From Nostoc sp. FACHB-280 (GTDB lineage: Bacteria; Cyanobacteriota; Cyanobacteriia; Cyanobacteriales; Nostocaceae), in NCBI RefSeq assembly GCF_014697615.1, contig NZ_JACJSD010000027.1, forward strand, positions 1 to 64,000: 64,000 nucleotides of DNA, in the 5' to 3' direction. Positions 60,995 to 64,000 of this stretch are shown in pieces. The notes below the pieces were generated by a model. The model was given only the letters and a program-made list of their open reading frames with translations. It was not told the DNA's origin and ran no database searches. The first letter of the stretch is position 1, and every line of letters begins with the position of its first letter. A program made the position numbers and the translations under genes.

Positions 60995-61465
60995 CTACCA
61001 CAAAGCCCGAATTGGCTCTCTAGTAGACTCATTCTCACTGGTGGTTGTATCAGTTGATTGAGTTTCTGTTGATTGTACTTCTCTGGTAGTTGGCTCTGAT
61101 GATGTATTGTCAGGAGTTGAAAATGATTCGCTGGGAGTTGTATTTTGAGCAACGCTGGTGCGGCGCTCAGTTGTGTTGGTGTTTAAATTTTCTTGTCTAA
61201 CGCTTCTGCTGCCTCTAGCTTCTGTGGGAACATTATCTTCTTGAGGAGTGCTGGCTCTGTCTTCGCTTAAGCCACGGCTACCTCTGCTGGGGGCAGTGCT
61301 ATTAACATTAATATTAGCTGGGAGAACGCGTGAGGTTTTGCCGCCGGGAGCATTATTACTGGCAGTTTGTTGCCCTCCACCCATTGGAAAGTTAATGCCA
61401 AGCAATGTACCTAATAAAATTGCCAAGCCTCCACCCATGAGAATAAGCGGTGTCCATCTACCCAT
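60995..61465 (-). CDS. Small membrane-anchored Ser/Thr-rich protein
   Basis: 156 residues: MGRWTPLILMGGGLAILLGT, then LLGINFP, is a single N-terminal hydrophobic segment (about 6-28). It is followed by a low-complexity tail rich in Ser, Thr, Glu and Asn (TSSEPTTREVQSTETQSTD). I do not recognise a named family, though similar one-helix proteins are found in Nostocales. An AGGAGA-type Shine-Dalgarno (TACACAAGGAGAAAAAC) precedes the ATG, which supports translation. The tail ends beside the repeat cluster and may itself have grown by small duplications. Confidence 0.7.
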   Translation of the reverse strand: MGRWTPLILMGGGLAILLGTLLGINFPMGGGQQTASNNAPGGKTSRVLPANINVNSTAPSRGSRGLSEDRASTPQEDNVPTEARGSRSVRQENLNTNTTERRTSVAQNTTPSESFSTPDNTSSEPTTREVQSTETQSTDTTTSENESTREPIRALW

Positions 61466-61924
61466 ATTGTTTTTCTCCTTGTGTAACCTAACCTTTTGAT
61501 TTCCTTTCCTATCCGATATCCCTGATCCAATAATCCGTAAAATCCTCTGTCTGAGCGGCTAAATGCAGGTCTATTGTAGGAGAATGGGAAGGAAGCGATC
61601 GCTGCTTTTGTGATGCTAATTCACAGTCAACACATCACTTGATTGATCACACTCATACCATCACTACCAACTAACTGACTGTTTTTTGCTTCTGCACCGC
61701 CATTTTAGAGGTCAACACGATTTTGTTGCAAAACTTTTCGTAACTTAAAACCCAAATTCTTCATACAAGCCTTAATTTAACTGCATCCAGTATGGAATAC
61801 AGCGCCAGACCAACGTATTGTTCGTACCCTGTGTTAGTACTTTGGGCATATTTAAATTAACGAACCGGCTTTTTGTAGTATATTGGCACATTTCCTCTAC
61901 AGTTGTCTCGCATGATCTTGTCTT
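61466..61924. other. Divergent promoter region
   Basis: 459 bp between the small membrane protein and cimA. It contains one HIP1 site and no gene or strong hairpin. TAGTATATT at about 61877 is a possible -10 region for cimA. No exact NtcA box is seen. Confidence 0.5.
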
Positions 61925-63583
61925 ATGACCACAAATCCCTCTCCTCAAATTTGGCTTTATGACACAACATTACGGGATGGCACTCAATGCGAAGGGCTAT
62001 CGGTGTCTATTGAAGACAAGCTACGCATTGCTAAAAGATTAGACCAACTGGGTATTCCTTTTATTGAAGGTGGTTGGCCTGGTGCTAACCCAAAGGATGT
62101 TCAGTTTTTCTGGCAACTCCAAGAAGATCCGCTCAAACAAGCAGAAATTGTGGCATTTTGTTCTACGCGTCGCCCCAATACTGTGGCTGCGGCTGAACCA
62201 ATGTTGCAAGCAATTTTAACTGCTGGTTCTCGGTGGGTGACAATTTTTGGCAAATCTTGGGATTTACACGTTACAGAAGGTCTCAAGACAACTTTAGAGG
62301 AAAATTTGGCCATGATCCGCGATACTATCGAGTATTTTCGCTCACATGGGCGACGCGTGATTTACGATGCCGAACATTGGTTTGATGGTTACAAACATAA
62401 TCGAGATTATGCTTTACAAACATTAGAGGCAGCGATCGCATCTGGCGCGGAATGGTTAGTTTTATGTGATACAAATGGCGGGACTTTGCCTCATGAAGTC
62501 AGCGAAAGTGTGACAACTGTTAAAAGTCATTTGTCACTTGTACTGAGCGAAGCCGAAGTATCTGTCACTTGTCAAAAAACAATGACAACTCCCCAAATCG
62601 GCATCCACACTCATAACGATTGTGATCTAGCCGTAGCAAATGCCCTAGCTGCCGTCATGGCCGGGGCAACAATGGTACAAGGAACAATAAATGGATATGG
62701 TGAACGCTGCGGCAATGCCAATCTTTGTTCTTTAATTCCCAACTTACAGCTAAAAATGGGTTATAGCTGTATCACAGAACACCAGCTTACTCAACTCACA
62801 GAAGCCAGCCGTTTTGTCAGTGAATTAGTCAATCTTGCGCCAGATGAACACGCGCCCTTTGTGGGACGTTCGGCTTTTGCCCATAAAGGCGGTGTGCATG
62901 TTTCCGCAGTTCAACGTAACCCCCTGACTTACGAACACATCCAGCCAGAAACCGTTGGGAACCGTCGGCGGATAGTCATTTCCGAACAAGCGGGACTAAG
63001 TAACGTCTTAGCCAAAGCTCGTACCTTTGGCATTGAATTAGATAAACAAACACCAGAAGCAAAACAAATTCTCCAACGCCTCAAACAATTAGAAAGTCAA
63101 GGCTATCAATTTGAAGCCGCCGAAGCGAGTTTCGCCCTGTTAATGTATGAAGCTTTAGGGGCGCGGCAAGAATTTTTTGAGGTCAAAGGCTTTCAAGTAC
63201 ACTGTGACTTGGTAGAAGGCAAAGAAACCAGCAGTGCTTTAGCCACCGTGAAAGTTGCTGTTAACGGTCAGAATATCTTAGAAGCCGCAGAAGGTAACGG
63301 CCCCGTTGCCGCCTTAGATACCGCCTTACGCAAAGCTTTAGTCAACTTTTATCCCCAACTCGCCAGCTTTGAATTGACAGATTACAAAGTGCGAATTCTC
63401 GACGGACACGCGGGGACAGCTGCCAAAACCAGAGCCTTAGTAGAATCAGGCAATGGTCATCAACGTTGGACAACTATCGGCGTTTCTGCAAATATCTTGG
63501 CAGCTTCCTATCAAGCAGTAGTTGAGGGTTTGGAATACGGTTTGTTATTACATTCCCAAGCCGAAGCCGCAGTGAAGGCTTAG
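61925..63583 (+). CDS. cimA: (R)-citramalate synthase CimA
   Basis: 552 residues of the isopropylmalate/citramalate synthase family. LYDTTLRDGTQCEGLSVSIE is the metal and pyruvate site, GIHTHNDCDLAVANAL carries the catalytic His pair, GTINGYGERCGNANLCSLIP follows, and the C-terminal LeuA-type dimer domain is present (EVKGFQVHCDLVEG, GHAGTAAKTRALVESG). The CimA branch is indicated by the overall length and the TQCEG motif; it condenses pyruvate and acetyl-CoA to citramalate for isoleucine. An insertion of about 25 residues (SHLSLVLSEAEVSVTCQKT, about 202-221) before GIHTHND is coded by GTCATTTGTCACTTG heptamers and one ACTGAGCG repeat, in frame. Confidence 0.93.
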   Translation: MTTNPSPQIWLYDTTLRDGTQCEGLSVSIEDKLRIAKRLDQLGIPFIEGGWPGANPKDVQFFWQLQEDPLKQAEIVAFCSTRRPNTVAAAEPMLQAILTAGSRWVTIFGKSWDLHVTEGLKTTLEENLAMIRDTIEYFRSHGRRVIYDAEHWFDGYKHNRDYALQTLEAAIASGAEWLVLCDTNGGTLPHEVSESVTTVKSHLSLVLSEAEVSVTCQKTMTTPQIGIHTHNDCDLAVANALAAVMAGATMVQGTINGYGERCGNANLCSLIPNLQLKMGYSCITEHQLTQLTEASRFVSELVNLAPDEHAPFVGRSAFAHKGGVHVSAVQRNPLTYEHIQPETVGNRRRIVISEQAGLSNVLAKARTFGIELDKQTPEAKQILQRLKQLESQGYQFEAAEASFALLMYEALGARQEFFEVKGFQVHCDLVEGKETSSALATVKVAVNGQNILEAAEGNGPVAALDTALRKALVNFYPQLASFELTDYKVRILDGHAGTAAKTRALVESGNGHQRWTTIGVSANILAASYQAVVEGLEYGLLLHSQAEAAVKA

Positions 63584-63589
63584 AGATTA

Positions 63590-63689
63590 GGGAGACAAGG
63601 GGGACAAGGAAGATAAGGAAGATAAGGAAGCAATCTTTTTACCTTGTCTACCCCCACTCAGCACTCAGCACTCAACACTCAATACTCAG
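63590..63689. repeat. Composite GACAAGG/CTTGTC repeat
   Basis: GACAAGGGGGACAAGG units, core GAAGCAATCTTTTTACC, CTTGTCTACC and several ACTCAGC heptamers; it ends right at the start of the Uma2-family gene. Confidence 0.75.
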
Positions 63690-64000
63690 ATGACTCAAAC
63701 TGTACGTAAACTATTTACATTTGATGAATTTGTCGCTTGGTATCCAGATAACGCACAGCGACGCTATGAATTACATGATGGAGTAATTCTTGAAATGCCA
63801 CCACCAACAGGTGATCATGAAGAGATTATCGGTTTTTTGATGTTGGAGATAGCTGCCGAAATTAGGCGACTAAAACTTCCCTATTTCATTCCCAAAACAG
63901 CTTTTGTGAAACCATTGGAAGGTGAATCAGCTTACTCACCAGATGTGCTGATATTAAATCAGCCTAATTTAGTCAATGAGCCTCTGTGGAAAAAAGCATC
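63690..64000 (+). CDS. Uma2 family (DUF820) putative endonuclease, 5' part
   Basis: The first 103 residues of a protein that runs off the window: MTQTVRKLFTFDEFVAWYPD, then RRYELHDGVILEMPPPTGDH and AYSPDVLILNQPNL. Uma2/DUF820 proteins have a PD-(D/E)xK nuclease-like fold; the SPDVLI stretch carries the expected Asp. They are very numerous in filamentous cyanobacteria and their role is unclear. The upstream repeat leaves almost no room for a promoter of its own, so expression from cimA read-through is possible. Confidence 0.88.
   Translation, partial: MTQTVRKLFTFDEFVAWYPDNAQRRYELHDGVILEMPPPTGDHEEIIGFLMLEIAAEIRRLKLPYFIPKTAFVKPLEGESAYSPDVLILNQPNLVNEPLWKKA

Noticed and set aside
60781-61152. 123-codon minus frame upstream of thiO/thiG
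   Set aside because: It runs through heptamer repeats (ETRETRKQ-like text) and overlaps the 60995-61465 gene in another frame.

Overview
The window looks like the chromosome of a filamentous, heterocyst-forming cyanobacterium (Nostocales: Nostoc, Anabaena, Calothrix or Tolypothrix type). The reasons are many GCGATCGC (HIP1) palindromes, heptamer short tandem repeats and small dispersed repeats between genes, an NtcA that I recall as almost residue-for-residue the Nostoc protein, and a long polysaccharide island that includes HepA- and HepC-type proteins of the heterocyst envelope. No tRNA, rRNA or CRISPR array was seen. All family names come from reading the translated proteins; no database search was possible.

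Layout. 0-2 kb: a WD40/TPR protein that has lost its 5' end. 2-6.6 kb: a SNF2-family helicase whose Walker A motif is split by an intein with homing-endonuclease motifs. 7-9.5 kb: pnp with a structured leader and a terminator. 9.5-10 kb: a small IS200-like/REP-associated transposase between inverted hairpin ends. 10.3-16 kb: housekeeping genes (DUF3146, a RuvX-like nuclease, a DUF3084 coiled-coil protein, ntcA with an NtcA box, fabI, hisB). 16-20 kb: ergothioneine genes egtC-egtB-egtD; egtB carries a tenfold 24-bp repeat array in frame. 20.3-47.3 kb: about 21 genes, all on the minus strand, for an exported polysaccharide. They cover sugar-nucleotide synthesis, three 2-oxoglutarate dioxygenase paralogues, glycosyltransferases, a Wzc-like chain-length protein, HepC, HepA and a Wzy/ligase-type membrane protein. 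47.8-51.6 kb: a vWA, PP2C phosphatase and kinase-TPR operon like the TerY-P triad. 52.4-64 kb: a PATAN/receiver response regulator, two aldo/keto reductases (one with a Tat signal), a DUF3352 protein, fused thiO-thiG, a small anchored protein, cimA and the start of a Uma2-family gene.

How the parts work together. The island reads from sugar activation (RfbF, epimerases, SAF-domain oxidoreductase) through assembly (glycosyltransferases, HepC priming enzyme) to export and polymerisation (Wzc-like, HepA, Wzy-like). NtcA, the nitrogen and 2-oxoglutarate sensor that starts heterocyst differentiation, lies about 34 kb away. The most unusual points are repeats that entered coding sequence in frame (WD40 gene, egtB, a glycosyltransferase tail, thiO-thiG linker, cimA), the intein at the helicase active site, the dioxygenase triplet beside an L-2-hydroxyglutarate oxidase homologue, and the TerY-P-like triad.
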